DNA of 50,413 nt from Burkholderia paludis (GCF_000732615.1 NZ_JPGL01000074.1:1-50413); one strand, 5' to 3'; shown: positions 7,141 to 15,626, counted from the first letter of the stretch. Made by a program: numbers and translations. Notes: a model not told the origin generated them from the sequence alone.

Positions 7141-8853
7141 TTACGACTTCTTCGGCACGGTCACGCCGTACGTGCAGCTCTGGTTGTACGCGTTGCCGAT
7201 CGCGGTGAGCTGCGCGCTGCTGTAGCCGAGCGCGGACGCCGCCGTCAGCACGGCCTGCGCGGCGGCCTTCTGGTTGGTCGAGCTGTTGGTCATCGACAAC
7301 CCCTTCAGGAATGCCTTGTCCATCGCCTGCGCACCGATCGCATCGCGCGCGACGAGGTTGCACGACGCCCAGTACTGTCCGGCCGTGTGGATCTCCGCGC
7401 CGCGCGCCTGCGCGTAGGTGCGCCCGACGTTCCAGTTGGTCACGCGGCCGCCCCAGTACTCGTTGTGGCCGTCCCAGTTGTAAACCCAGTGGTACTGCGC
7501 GTCCGACGGGCTCCACTGGTTGAAGTCGCGGCTGTACGCGGCGGCGAGATAGTCGCCGGTGCCTTCGGAGAGCCCTTCCTGTTGCGACAGGCCGCCGTTC
7601 GTCACCCAGTCGTGGATGCCGTGGCCGAGCTCGTGGATCACGACGTCCGCATCTTCCGCATCGTCGACGCCGCCCTGGCCGAAGGTCAGCCGGCCGCTGC
7701 TCGACGAATACGACGAGTTGTCGTCGCCCGATTCGCCGTGCGGGTCGTACTGCACGCCGCCCTTGTACTGGTACGGCATCGCCTTGATGCCGAGCGTCTG
7801 GTTCACGTAACGCAGGAACGTGTCGATGTGGTAGTACGCGTTCACCGCCTCGAAGTACAGGTTGCCGCGCGTGAACTCGAACGTGGGCGTCGTCTGCGCG
7901 GGGCACGCCTTGTCGAGCGGCGCGTCGAAATCGATGCACGCCGCGTACGGGCCCGTCAGCGTATAGCTCCCGCCCGACTGCGCGAGATCCTTCAGCGTCA
8001 CGCGCACGCGCGCGGCGGTGAGCTGCGGCGAATCGGCGTCGTTGTTGTCCTTGTAGCCCGTGCTGCCGTAGCTGCTTTTCGTCGACGACAGCGGGTCCGG
8101 CCGGAACACGAAGCCGGTGCCGTCGGTCGCGTAGAACGCCTTGTCCTCGGCACGCAGCACTTCGCCGCTGCCCGCGTCGATCAGCAGTTCCCAGTCGCCC
8201 TTCGGGCCGTCCTGCGGGCGGCCGCGCACTTTCCACGCGGTATGCGTGCCGGCCTTGTCGACGAAGGCGACCAGTTGTGCGTCCAGATTCGTGAAGCCGC
8301 TCACGCCGAGATACGCGCGTGCGCGGTCGTACGCCTGCTGCTGGTCGACCGCCTGCGATTTGCGGGACGTCGCGACCGCGCCGTTGATCGTGTTGCTCGC
8401 GACGTACAGGATGCGGCCGTCCTTCGCGACCGTCACCGCGATGTCGCTGCCGTACACGGGCAGCCCGGCCGCCTGCTGCTGCAGGCGCACGACCGTGAAG
8501 TCGGCGTCGCTGCGCTCCGACGTGACGGCGAGGCTCGCGAGCGCGACCTGGTCGAGCCCGAGCTGCGCGGCCTGCGACGCAACGAAGTCGCGCGCGGCGG
8601 CCGCGGGCGTCGCGGCGGCTTTCTTCGCGCGATACGCGGGGTTGTACAGCGTGACGGCGACGCCGTCCGCGCGGAACTGCCCGGCGGCCGTATCGGCCTT
8701 CGCGGCCGGTGGCGCGACGCCGCGCGTCAGGCTTTCGCGCAGGCTCGTGACTTGCGGGTTCGAGACTTTCGTATCGGCCGCGCTGCCGCCGACGATGCCG
8801 AAACCGAGCGCGAGACCCAGGGCGATCGGCAATGCTTTGCGTGATGTCTGCAT
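7141..8853 (-). CDS. zmpB: Secreted zinc metalloprotease, ZmpB-like (thermolysin-like gluzincin)
   Basis: A 570-residue preproprotein. It has a signal peptide (about 1-26), an FTP-type propeptide region (DFTVVRLQQQAAGLPVYGSD, about 120-150) that would act as chaperone and inhibitor, then the catalytic half. The zinc motif is H407-E-L-G-H411, and the third ligand is likely E430 in GLSEGTGDY. Length, propeptide and the adjacent aminopeptidase fit ZmpB of B. cenocepacia, a quorum-sensing-controlled protease of about 63 kDa before processing that matures to about 37 kDa and degrades host proteins. ZmpA is the alternative paralogue; the neighbour favours ZmpB. A GATC-rich leader precedes the ATG. 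The name rests on recalled family features, not a search. Confidence 0.85.
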   Translation of the reverse strand: MQTSRKALPIALGLALGFGIVGGSAADTKVSNPQVTSLRESLTRGVAPPAAKADTAAGQFRADGVAVTLYNPAYRAKKAAATPAAAARDFVASQAAQLGLDQVALASLAVTSERSDADFTVVRLQQQAAGLPVYGSDIAVTVAKDGRILYVASNTINGAVATSRKSQAVDQQQAYDRARAYLGVSGFTNLDAQLVAFVDKAGTHTAWKVRGRPQDGPKGDWELLIDAGSGEVLRAEDKAFYATDGTGFVFRPDPLSSTKSSYGSTGYKDNNDADSPQLTAARVRVTLKDLAQSGGSYTLTGPYAACIDFDAPLDKACPAQTTPTFEFTRGNLYFEAVNAYYHIDTFLRYVNQTLGIKAMPYQYKGGVQYDPHGESGDDNSSYSSSSGRLTFGQGGVDDAEDADVVIHELGHGIHDWVTNGGLSQQEGLSEGTGDYLAAAYSRDFNQWSPSDAQYHWVYNWDGHNEYWGGRVTNWNVGRTYAQARGAEIHTAGQYWASCNLVARDAIGAQAMDKAFLKGLSMTNSSTNQKAAAQAVLTAASALGYSSAQLTAIGNAYNQSCTYGVTVPKKS

Positions 8854-9346
8854 GGGTGATCCTCATCTGAACGGTTGGACACGCCCGCGCGCTCGTGGCG
8901 CGCAGGCACGACACGGCCCGCGCGCCGGCTCGATCGAGCCGGCGCGGCGAAGCGGTGTTGGGAACCTCGACTGACTTAGTACACCTGAATGTCAGGTCGA
9001 AAAGAAACGGGCGGAGGAAAAGCGGGCAGGGAAGCAGGCGAAGAAGCGAACGGCAGGCAGGTGCAGCGATGGCGAATCGAGCATCGTCATGTCATACCCC
9101 TCGGATCGGTTCGGATATCGGTCGGCAGCCTGCGCAGCCCGATCGTCGTCGGCTGCGCGGCACACGCCTCGTTAGGCTGCCTATCTAATTTCGAGATATG
9201 TTACAGAATATTTTCAACGGGATTGCAATTTATTTTCGATGGCCGCTTCGGGCCGCCGATCAATCGCCGGCATTGTTCAACGAACAGCGGAAAACGCTGC
9301 CAGAACGTGCAATACCGCGCGGCATTGTGATTGAAACGCGGGACGA
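8854..9346. other. Upstream region of the protease gene
   Basis: About 490 bases between the protease start and the 3' end of the GlxA-like regulator gene. It contains the inverted repeat at 8983-8997 and an AT-rich patch at about 9185-9240, unusual for this genome, that could hold the protease promoter. No gene is visible. Confidence 0.5.
8983..8997. promoter_or_regulatory. Inverted repeat upstream of the protease gene
   Basis: ACCTGA-ATG-TCAGGT is a perfect six-base inverted repeat about 130 bases upstream of the protease ATG. The outer bases ACCTG...CAGGT recall lux-box half sites, but at 15 bases it is shorter than the usual 18-20 base LuxR/CepR site, so the resemblance may be chance. 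Confidence 0.3.
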
Positions 9347-10327
9347 TCAGCGCGTCGCACGCCGGTCGCTGCGCGGGCTCAAGCCGAATCGCGCGCGATA
9401 CGTGCGAGAAAAATGAGATGGCGATTCGAACCCGCACGCGACGCAGACCGACGTGATGCTCATGTCGGTCTGCTGCAGCAGCTCGCGTGCCCGATCGAGA
9501 CGCAGGTTCAGGTAGAAATGCGTCGGCGTGTCGTTCAGCGTCGCGCTGAACAGGCGTTCGAGCTGGCGGCGGGTGATCGAGACGTCCTGGGCGAGCGCGT
9601 CGGAGCCGAGCGGATTTTCCATGTGCCGCTGCATCGTGCCGATCACCTGGATCAGCTTGCGGTTGTGCACGCCGTAGCGGGCGGCGATCTCGAGCCGCTG
9701 GCTGTCCGAGCGCTGGCGGATGCGGCTGACGACGAACTGCTCGGAGATCGCCGCCGCGAGATCGGCGCCGTGCCGGCGGCCGATCAGGTCGAGCATCATG
9801 TCGATGGACGCGGTGCCGCCCGCGCACGTGATGCGCCGGTCGTCGATTTCGAACAGCTCCTGTGTCGCGTTCAGGCCCGGATAGCGTTCGCGGAACGCCG
9901 CCAGCGCTTCCCAGTGCAGCGTGAGCGGCTGCGACGCGTCGAACAGCCCGGCTTCCGCGAGCACGAAGCTGCCCGTGTCGATCCCGCCGAGCGTCGCACC
10001 ATGACGGTGCTGGCGCCGCAGCCAGTCGCCGAGCGTGCGCGTGTAGCACACGAGCGGATCGAAGCCCGCGACGACGAAGACCGTATCGACCTTTCCGACC
10101 GCCTCGCAGGCGGCCTCGGCGGCGACCGGAATGCCGTTGCTCGCGGCGACGGGCGCGCCGTCGGCGCTGATCACGTGCCAGCGGTAGAGCTCGGTGCGAA
10201 AGCGGTTCGCGACGCGCAGCGGCTCGACCGCGGACATGAAGCCGAGCGCGGAGAAGCCGGGCAGCAGCAGGAAATGGAAATCCTCGGGCATCGGGGCGGG
10301 GGATGGAGTCCGGTGGTCGTCAGGCAT
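9347..10327 (-). CDS. GlxA-family AraC-type regulator (DJ-1/PfpI sensor domain)
   Basis: A 326-residue regulator. The N-terminal half (about 15-190) is the DJ-1/PfpI-like amidotransferase fold seen in GlxA-type regulators (FLLLPGFSALGFMSAVEPLRVANRF; GGIDTGSFVLAEAGL). The C-terminal half has the AraC double HTH ending CGFESPSHFSRTYRARFGLSPRSD. In Pseudomonas this subfamily includes GbdR, CdhR and ArgR, which sense glycine betaine, carnitine and arginine. The carnitine operon at 18.5-24.2 kb has no regulator beside it, so this gene is a candidate for a CdhR-like role, by inference only. The upstream ATG was kept as start; the internal one at 10291 is possible. The protease promoter lies downstream. 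Confidence 0.88.
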   Translation of the reverse strand: MPDDHRTPSPAPMPEDFHFLLLPGFSALGFMSAVEPLRVANRFRTELYRWHVISADGAPVAASNGIPVAAEAACEAVGKVDTVFVVAGFDPLVCYTRTLGDWLRRQHRHGATLGGIDTGSFVLAEAGLFDASQPLTLHWEALAAFRERYPGLNATQELFEIDDRRITCAGGTASIDMMLDLIGRRHGADLAAAISEQFVVSRIRQRSDSQRLEIAARYGVHNRKLIQVIGTMQRHMENPLGSDALAQDVSITRRQLERLFSATLNDTPTHFYLNLRLDRARELLQQTDMSITSVCVACGFESPSHFSRTYRARFGLSPRSDRRATR

Positions 10328-10415
10328 CGCGCGGCCCGGCGAACGTGCCGGGCATGCGCCGCGTCCGGCGCGCGCCGGGCGGTCAGCGGAACATTATCGC
10401 GGGTTTTGCGCGGCC

Positions 10416-11378
10416 TCAGCGCGTTTTCGCGCCGCGCATCGAGCGGCGCGCGGTGGCCGACGGCAATTCGCCGAATTGCGCCTTGTACGCATTCGCGAAG
10501 TGCCCGAGATGGATGAAGCCCCAGCGTGCGGCCGCATCGCTGATCGGCAGGTCGGCCTGCCGCGTGTCGAGCAGCATCCGCCGCACCTGCGACAGGCGCA
10601 GCGAGCGCACGTAGTGCAGCGGGCTCATCTGCACGACCGACTGGAAGCTGTTCTGCATCGTGCGCCGGCTCACGCGCAATTGCGCGCACAGGCTCAGCAC
10701 GTCGACCGGCGCTTCCGGATGGCCGATCACGTAGTCGTGCACGCGGCGCACGATGTCGGCGCGGCACGCATGCGTGAGCCGGTTCGACGGCTCGGGCATC
10801 CGGTACGTGAGGAGATCGACGAGCACGTTGCCGATTTCGCCGCGCAACGCGCGTTGCGCGCGCATGTCGCGGTACATGTCGGGCGCGCCGAGCACGCGTT
10901 CGAGTTGCGTCGCGATCTGCACGCCCGCACGCATGAGCGCGGCAGTGGGCATGTCGACGACGCCGCGCCGCAACGTGGCTTCATCGAGCCGGACATCGGC
11001 CGCATCCTCGACCTGCTGCAGCAGCGCGCGATCGGCGACGACGCCGATCAGCGACATGTCGTCGGGCGAATGCAGCTCGAACGGTGCACCGCCGCGCGCC
11101 ATCACCATCGTGCCGCGTTCGATGCGCACGCCGCCGAATGCGAACGCCCCCGAGCCGGTGAGCGGCATGCCGAACACCGTATGGTCGTGCGGCAATCGTC
11201 CGCGCTGGATGATGCGGACGTTGGCGGTTTCCTGGAACAGTTGCAGGCCGTCCAGCAACGCGTGCTTGACGGTGCTGCGATACGCGCCGGGGCCGATCTG
11301 GTCGTAGCGCTGGTTCCAGCCGCGCAGCGCGTCGGCATGCCGGTCCGCGTCGTCGAACCTCTCGTGAAACACGAACAC
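10416..11378 (-). CDS. AraC-family regulator, EutR-like, divergent from the amine dehydrogenase operon
   Basis: A 320-residue AraC-type protein. Its N-terminal part (QIGPGAYRSTVKHALLDGLQLFQETAN, about 27-53) resembles the sensor of EutR-like regulators. Its C-terminal double HTH ends WGFIHLGHFANAYKAQFGELPS. Translation probably starts at GTG 11378, with GGAGG four bases upstream. It is divergent from the TTQ amine dehydrogenase operon across a 243-base gap, so it is the likely activator responding to an amine or its aldehyde product. This role follows from position and from the way AraC proteins such as FeaR and EutR govern amine catabolism; it is not shown by the sequence itself. Confidence 0.88.
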   Translation of the reverse strand: MFVFHERFDDADRHADALRGWNQRYDQIGPGAYRSTVKHALLDGLQLFQETANVRIIQRGRLPHDHTVFGMPLTGSGAFAFGGVRIERGTMVMARGGAPFELHSPDDMSLIGVVADRALLQQVEDAADVRLDEATLRRGVVDMPTAALMRAGVQIATQLERVLGAPDMYRDMRAQRALRGEIGNVLVDLLTYRMPEPSNRLTHACRADIVRRVHDYVIGHPEAPVDVLSLCAQLRVSRRTMQNSFQSVVQMSPLHYVRSLRLSQVRRMLLDTRQADLPISDAAARWGFIHLGHFANAYKAQFGELPSATARRSMRGAKTR

Positions 11379-11546
11379 GGCGCCTCCGGGCGTATCGATC
11401 AGGATCGCGCAAGGTTAAACCGGCCGGGCGGTCGGCGCAATAAGGGGCCGCGCTATCCGGCAGGTCTTCGTTCGAGGGTCGGAAACCACCGGCCGGCGCG
11501 GCTTTCAGGCGGATTTCCAATATCCCGAATCGGCACGCACGCGGTG

Positions 11547-11573
11547 CCGGTCCGGGTGCTGGACGGTTTTTTT
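11547..11573 (+). terminator. Terminator-like hairpin in the leader of the amine dehydrogenase operon
   Basis: A stem CCG(G)TCC...GGACGG with a seven-base loop is followed at once by seven T residues, 48 bases before the ATG of the large subunit. No plus-strand gene lies upstream to terminate. It could be an attenuator if transcription starts upstream of it, or merely part of the promoter. Confidence 0.35.
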
Positions 11574-11621
11574 GTCGCACTACAGTCGCCCCACATTACG
11601 TGAATCCCCACTGGAGGCGAC

Positions 11622-12779
11622 ATGAGGACAAGGCGACGAACCGCGGCGCTCGCGGCGACGCTGGCGTTCGCGGCGGCATGGGCCGGCGGCGCGAACGCGA
11701 CGGAAAAGCCCGAGGAACTGGTCGTGCAGAAGATGCCGCCGTGGCATCCGCACGAGGTCTATATCGTCGACATCTCGATGCCGTCGATGACCGACGGACG
11801 CATCTACGTGTACGACGCCGACGCGAAGCGGCTGCTCGGCCAGATCGACGGCGGCTTCGGCCCCGGCCTCGCGATTTCGCCCGACCGCAAGACCAGCTTC
11901 GTCGCGACGACCTACTTCTCGCGCGGCTCGCACGGCACGCGCACCGACGTCGTCGAGATCACCGACAACACGACGCTCGATCATGCGGGCGAGATCGAGA
12001 TTCCGCCGAAGCACGCGCAGCACGTGCCGTCGCCGTACAACACCGCGTTCAGCGCGGACGGCCGGCGGCTGTACGTCGCGAACATCACGCCGGCGGCGTC
12101 GGTGACGGTGATCGACGCCGTGTCGAAGAAGGTGCTGTCGGAGATCGACACGGCGGCCTGCGTGCTCGCGTATCCGTCGGGCAACGACCGCTTCACCGCG
12201 CTGTGCGAAAGCGGCAAGGCGCTGACCGTGACGCTCGACGCGAACGGCAAGGAAACCGGGCGCGCGCTGTCGGACGCGTTCATCGACGTCGACAAGGATC
12301 CGGCGTTCGTGAACGCGTCGCGCTACGCGGGCGGCTATCTGTTCACGACTTACGGCGGCAACGTGCGAAGCGCGGATTTCGGCGGCGACAAGCCGGTGTT
12401 CGGCAAGCCGTGGCCGCTGCTGACGGACGCCGAGCGCGCCGAGGGCTGGCGCCCCGGCGGCATGCAGCAGACGGCCGTGCAGGCGCGGCAGAACCGCTAC
12501 TACGTGCTGATGCACCGCGGCGGCGAGGGCTCGCACAAGGAGCCCGGCACGCAGGTGTGGGTGTACGACCTGAAGTCGAGGCAGCGCGTCGCGCGCTGGG
12601 ATCTCGCGCAGCAGAAGGTCGATCCGCTCGTGTCGATCCAGGTCAGCGAGGACGACAGGCCGTTGTTCTACGGGCTGACGGCGACGTCCGACCTCGTCGT
12701 GATGGATGCGGGCACCGGCCGGCTGCAGCACGTCGAGAAGCAGATCGGCAATACGTCGTCGCTGCTCGTCAACCCGTGA
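11622..12779 (+). CDS. aauB: Quinoprotein amine dehydrogenase, large (beta-propeller) subunit
   Basis: A 385-residue protein with a signal peptide (cleavage likely after GGANA, about residue 26). Repeated blades each contain strands such as RIYVYDADAKRLLGQI, DVVEITDNTTLDHAGEI, RLYVANITPAASVTVIDA and QVWVYDLKSRQRVARWDL, the seven-bladed propeller of methylamine and aromatic amine dehydrogenase heavy chains. The enzyme is a periplasmic alpha2beta2 complex that oxidises primary amines to aldehydes and ammonia, with the TTQ cofactor in the small subunit. The small-subunit sequence favours the aromatic amine dehydrogenase branch. GGAGG lies four bases before the ATG. It is the first gene of a tightly packed operon. 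Confidence 0.9.
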   Translation: MRTRRRTAALAATLAFAAAWAGGANATEKPEELVVQKMPPWHPHEVYIVDISMPSMTDGRIYVYDADAKRLLGQIDGGFGPGLAISPDRKTSFVATTYFSRGSHGTRTDVVEITDNTTLDHAGEIEIPPKHAQHVPSPYNTAFSADGRRLYVANITPAASVTVIDAVSKKVLSEIDTAACVLAYPSGNDRFTALCESGKALTVTLDANGKETGRALSDAFIDVDKDPAFVNASRYAGGYLFTTYGGNVRSADFGGDKPVFGKPWPLLTDAERAEGWRPGGMQQTAVQARQNRYYVLMHRGGEGSHKEPGTQVWVYDLKSRQRVARWDLAQQKVDPLVSIQVSEDDRPLFYGLTATSDLVVMDAGTGRLQHVEKQIGNTSSLLVNP

Positions 12780-12786
12780 GGCCGCG

Positions 12787-13341
12787 ATGATCCTCGATCC
12801 CGTCCTTGCCACCGGCGCGCCGGCCGGCGCCGCCGTCGTCGTGCTGCTCGGAGCCTTCGCGAAGATGCGCCGGCCCGCCGCGTTCAGCCAGGCGCTCGCC
12901 GGCTATCGGTTGTTGCCCGACGCGCTGACCGCGCCCGTCGCGTTCGCGATTCCGCTCGCGGAACTCGCCGGCGCCGCCGCGCTGCTGTTTCCCGACACGC
13001 GCACGGCCGGCGCGATCGGCCTGATCGCGTTGCTCCTCGCCTTTGCCGCCGCGATGGCGATCAACCTCCTGCGCGGCCGAACCGACATCGACTGCGGCTG
13101 TTCCGGCTTCTCCGCTGCGCGGGCGGATGCCCCGCGCGGCATCGGCTGGCTGCATGTCGGACGCGCGCTGCTGCTCGTCGCACTGGTCGCGGCCGCGCTC
13201 GTCGAGCCGGGCGGCCGCGCCGTCGTGTGGTTCGACTATCTGACGCTGTGCTTTTCCGTGCTGCTGACCGTCTGCGCGCTGCTCACCGTCGACGTGCTGC
13301 TCGCCAACGTGCCGCGCCTTTCCCACCTGAGGAATTCATGA
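12787..13341 (+). CDS. mauE: MauE-family membrane protein for amine dehydrogenase maturation
   Basis: A 184-residue integral membrane protein with about five hydrophobic segments (for example AGAAVVVLLGAF, VAFAIPLAELAGAAALLF, IGLIALLLAFAAAMAINLL). A Cys pair, DIDCGCSG, lies between helices and is characteristic of MauE. MauE is thought to transfer reducing equivalents across the membrane or to help form the many disulphides of the small subunit, with MauD. The ATG at 12787 is eight bases after the large-subunit stop. Its stop overlaps the mauD start in ATGA, so translation is coupled. Confidence 0.88.
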   Translation: MILDPVLATGAPAGAAVVVLLGAFAKMRRPAAFSQALAGYRLLPDALTAPVAFAIPLAELAGAAALLFPDTRTAGAIGLIALLLAFAAAMAINLLRGRTDIDCGCSGFSAARADAPRGIGWLHVGRALLLVALVAAALVEPGGRAVVWFDYLTLCFSVLLTVCALLTVDVLLANVPRLSHLRNS

Positions 13342-13964
13342 TGCAAACCGCTCTCACCGTTTCCACCGCCCTGCTGTGGGTGGCCGTCCTCGCGCTCGGC
13401 GCGATCTGCCTCGCGCTCGTGCGCCAGATCGGCATCCTGTACGAACGCATCATGCCGGCCGGCGCGCTGATGATCGACAAGGGGCCGGCGGTCGGCGCGA
13501 TCGCGCCGACGTTCGAACTGACCGACCTGCGCGGCTCGCACGTGAAGGTCGGCGGCATCGATGCATCGGGCAAGGCGACGCTGCTGTTCTTCCTGTCGCC
13601 GACGTGCCCCGTCTGCAAGAAGCTGTTGCCGCTGCTGCCGTCGCTGCAGGCGAGCGAAGCGACGCCGGTGAACATCGTGCTCGCGAGCGACGGCGATGCG
13701 GACGAACACACGCGCTTCGCGCGCAAGCACGACCTCGGGCGTTTCCCGTACGTGCTGTCGCAGGAGCTGGGTCTCGCGTACCAGATCGGCAAGCTGCCCT
13801 ACGCGGTGCTGCTCGACGAAACCGGCACGGTGCGCGCGAAGGGGCTCGTCAATACGCGCGAGCATCTCGAAAGCCTGTTCGAAGCGAAGGAGCGCGGCGT
13901 CGCATCGCTGCAGCAGTTCGTGCACGGCGATCACAGCCACGACGCGCACGCGCAGCACGCATGA
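13338..13964 (+). CDS. mauD: MauD-family thioredoxin-like accessory protein
   Basis: A 208-residue membrane-anchored thioredoxin-like protein. One N-terminal helix (TALLWVAVLALGAICLALV) is followed by a periplasmic TlpA/AhpC-like domain with the redox motif C90-P-V-C93 in SPTCPVCKKLLP. A histidine-rich tail (HGDHSHDAHAQHA) could bind metal. MauD is needed for a stable small subunit, probably by making or shuffling its disulphides. Two adjacent ATGs (13338 and 13341) both fit the GAGG upstream; the first overlaps the mauE stop. Confidence 0.92.
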   Translation: MMQTALTVSTALLWVAVLALGAICLALVRQIGILYERIMPAGALMIDKGPAVGAIAPTFELTDLRGSHVKVGGIDASGKATLLFFLSPTCPVCKKLLPLLPSLQASEATPVNIVLASDGDADEHTRFARKHDLGRFPYVLSQELGLAYQIGKLPYAVLLDETGTVRAKGLVNTREHLESLFEAKERGVASLQQFVHGDHSHDAHAQHA

Positions 13965-14003
13965 CCGGCCGAACCTCTTTCAACGTCAAGGGAGAACAAC
14001 GAC

Positions 14004-14546
14004 ATGGGCCTGTTTGATTCATGGTTCGAGCGGTCGGCGCGCGGCGTCGCCCAGCACAGTTCGCGGCGCAGTGCGATGGCGAAGCTCGGCAAGGTGCTGG
14101 TGGGATCGGCGATGCTGCCGCTGCTGCCCGTCGATCGCACCGCGTATGCGGCCGATGCGGCGTCGGGCACGGCGGCCGGGGCCGGCGCCGCATCGGGCGC
14201 GAGCGATGACCCGACGAGCTGCGACTACTGGAAGTACTGCGCGATCGACGGCTGGCTGTGCAGCTGTTGCGGCGGCACGTCGAGCAGTTGCCCGCCGGGC
14301 ACGACGCCTTCGCCGATCACGTGGATCGGCACCTGCCGCAATCCGCACGACGGTTCGGACTACATCGTGTCGTACAACGATTGCTGCGGCAAGACCTCAT
14401 GCGGCAAGTGCTTCTGCAACCGCAACGAGCGCGAGAAGCCGCTGTACAAGCTGTCGTTGAACAACGACATCAACTGGTGCATGGCCAACGGTAATTCGAA
14501 CTATCACTGTTCGGTTTCGGTTCTGCTGGGAGCGGCGAAGCAATGA
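14004..14546 (+). CDS. aauA: Quinoprotein amine dehydrogenase, small (TTQ) subunit
   Basis: A 180-residue precursor of the catalytic light chain. A twin-arginine-like leader (SSRRSAMAKLGKVLVGS, about 19-36) precedes the mature part. The two tryptophans that become tryptophan tryptophylquinone are W107 (PSPITWIGTC) and W158 (NNDINWCMAN). The conserved aspartates D74 (SCDYWKYC) and D126 (SYNDCC) are in place, and the cysteine-rich pattern (SCCGG, CPPG, CCGK, CFC) matches the six disulphides of the family. Segments such as SPITWIGTC and NPHDGSDY look closer to aromatic amine dehydrogenase than to methylamine dehydrogenase. The aau name reflects that; the substrate is untested. Confidence 0.93.
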   Translation: MGLFDSWFERSARGVAQHSSRRSAMAKLGKVLVGSAMLPLLPVDRTAYAADAASGTAAGAGAASGASDDPTSCDYWKYCAIDGWLCSCCGGTSSSCPPGTTPSPITWIGTCRNPHDGSDYIVSYNDCCGKTSCGKCFCNRNEREKPLYKLSLNNDINWCMANGNSNYHCSVSVLLGAAKQ

Positions 14547-15043
14547 AAGGGAAGCAAGCAGGAAGGATTGCGGTTGCGTGCATTGCGGCCGCGGCAGCCT
14601 TTGCATGGTCAGGCGCCGCCGATGCGCAGGAAGCCGTGCACTACCCGGCCGGCAAGAGCCTGTTCGATGCGCAGTGCGCGGTGTGCCACCAGGCGGGCGG
14701 CAAAGGGCAGGACGGGCTCGCGCCGCCGCTGACCGAGTATCCGGGCAAGTACGCGGCGGCCGAGCCGGGGCGGGCGCAACTGGTCGCGACGCTGCTGCAC
14801 GGCATGTTCGGCGAGATCAAGGTGCACGACAAGCGTTACAACTTCAAGATGCCGTCGTTTGCGAGCGCGAGCGATGACGATATCGCGCACGTGCTCAACT
14901 ATGTCGTGTTCGATCTCAACGCGCAGCACGGCGATGCGAAGCCGTTCACGGCGGCCGAGATCCGCGCGGCGCGCACGAAGCAGATGGACGGCACGGCCGT
15001 GCATGCGCAACGCGATGGCGTGATCAAGGGGCTCGGCCTGTGA
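14543..15043 (+). CDS. Periplasmic c-type cytochrome, amine dehydrogenase operon
   Basis: A 166-residue protein with a signal peptide (cleavage near GAADA, about 28), one heme motif C45-AVC-H49 and a likely axial methionine in FKMPSF. Its start overlaps the stop of the small-subunit gene (ATGA), so it belongs to the operon. It is a single-heme class I cytochrome, far too short and with too few hemes to be the di-heme maturase MauG. Its probable role is to take electrons from the reduced TTQ, directly or through a carrier, and pass them to the respiratory chain. Confidence 0.9.
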   Translation: MKGKQAGRIAVACIAAAAAFAWSGAADAQEAVHYPAGKSLFDAQCAVCHQAGGKGQDGLAPPLTEYPGKYAAAEPGRAQLVATLLHGMFGEIKVHDKRYNFKMPSFASASDDDIAHVLNYVVFDLNAQHGDAKPFTAAEIRAARTKQMDGTAVHAQRDGVIKGLGL

Positions 15044-15588
15044 ACGTTGCCCGCGCGTCTCGCGTTTGCGACGCCGCGCCGCGCACGCGGTGCGCGGCGG
15101 TATTGCGGCTCGGCAACCTGACGCGCCGCCTGTCGCCGCTGCTGATGCTGGCCGGGGCGGTCGTCAGCTTGATGACCGCGGCGCCCGCGCATGCCGAAGG
15201 CACGGCCGACGCGGCGCTCGCACGGCAGCACTGGGTGCTCAACTGCATGGGTTGCCACACGGCGACGGGCGGCGGCATTCCCGGCAAGGTGCCGCCGCTC
15301 GCCAAGTCGCTCGGTTATTTCACGCATCTGCCGGCCGGGCGCGAGTATGTGATGCGCGTGCCCGGCGCGTCGAACTCGGCGCTGTCGGACCAGGAATTGG
15401 CCGACGTGCTCAACTGGGTGCTCACGACCATGAACCGCGATGCGCTGCCGCGCGACTTCAAGCCTTATACGGCCGCCGAAGTCGCCGCGCAGCGCCGTCC
15501 CGCCTTTGCCGACGTCGCGACCGTGCGCGCCGGGCTGGTCCGCGCGTTGCAGGCGCGCGGGATCGACGGCGTCACGGATCGCTACTGA
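15040..15588 (+). CDS. Second periplasmic c-type cytochrome, amine dehydrogenase operon
   Basis: A 182-residue protein starting at a GTG that overlaps the previous stop (GTGA). A hydrophobic leader (LLMLAGAVVSLMTAAPAHA) precedes one heme motif, C69-MGC-H73. The following GGGIPGKVPPLAKS and DQELADVLNWVLTTMNRD are typical of small cytochrome c domains; the axial ligand may be the methionine in REYVMRVPG. It is the last gene of the operon. Two consecutive cytochromes suggest an electron relay for the dehydrogenase, perhaps replacing the blue copper protein (amicyanin or azurin) used in other systems, none of which is seen here. Confidence 0.88.
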   Translation: MNVARASRVCDAAPRTRCAAVLRLGNLTRRLSPLLMLAGAVVSLMTAAPAHAEGTADAALARQHWVLNCMGCHTATGGGIPGKVPPLAKSLGYFTHLPAGREYVMRVPGASNSALSDQELADVLNWVLTTMNRDALPRDFKPYTAAEVAAQRRPAFADVATVRAGLVRALQARGIDGVTDRY

Positions 15589-15626
15589 GCGACTCATTCA
15601 AAAAATCAAGGGAACCTGATCAGGGA

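Noticed and set aside
14543..15588. The two cytochromes considered as MauG
   Set aside because: Each has one CxxCH motif and under 190 residues; MauG has two hemes and about twice the length.
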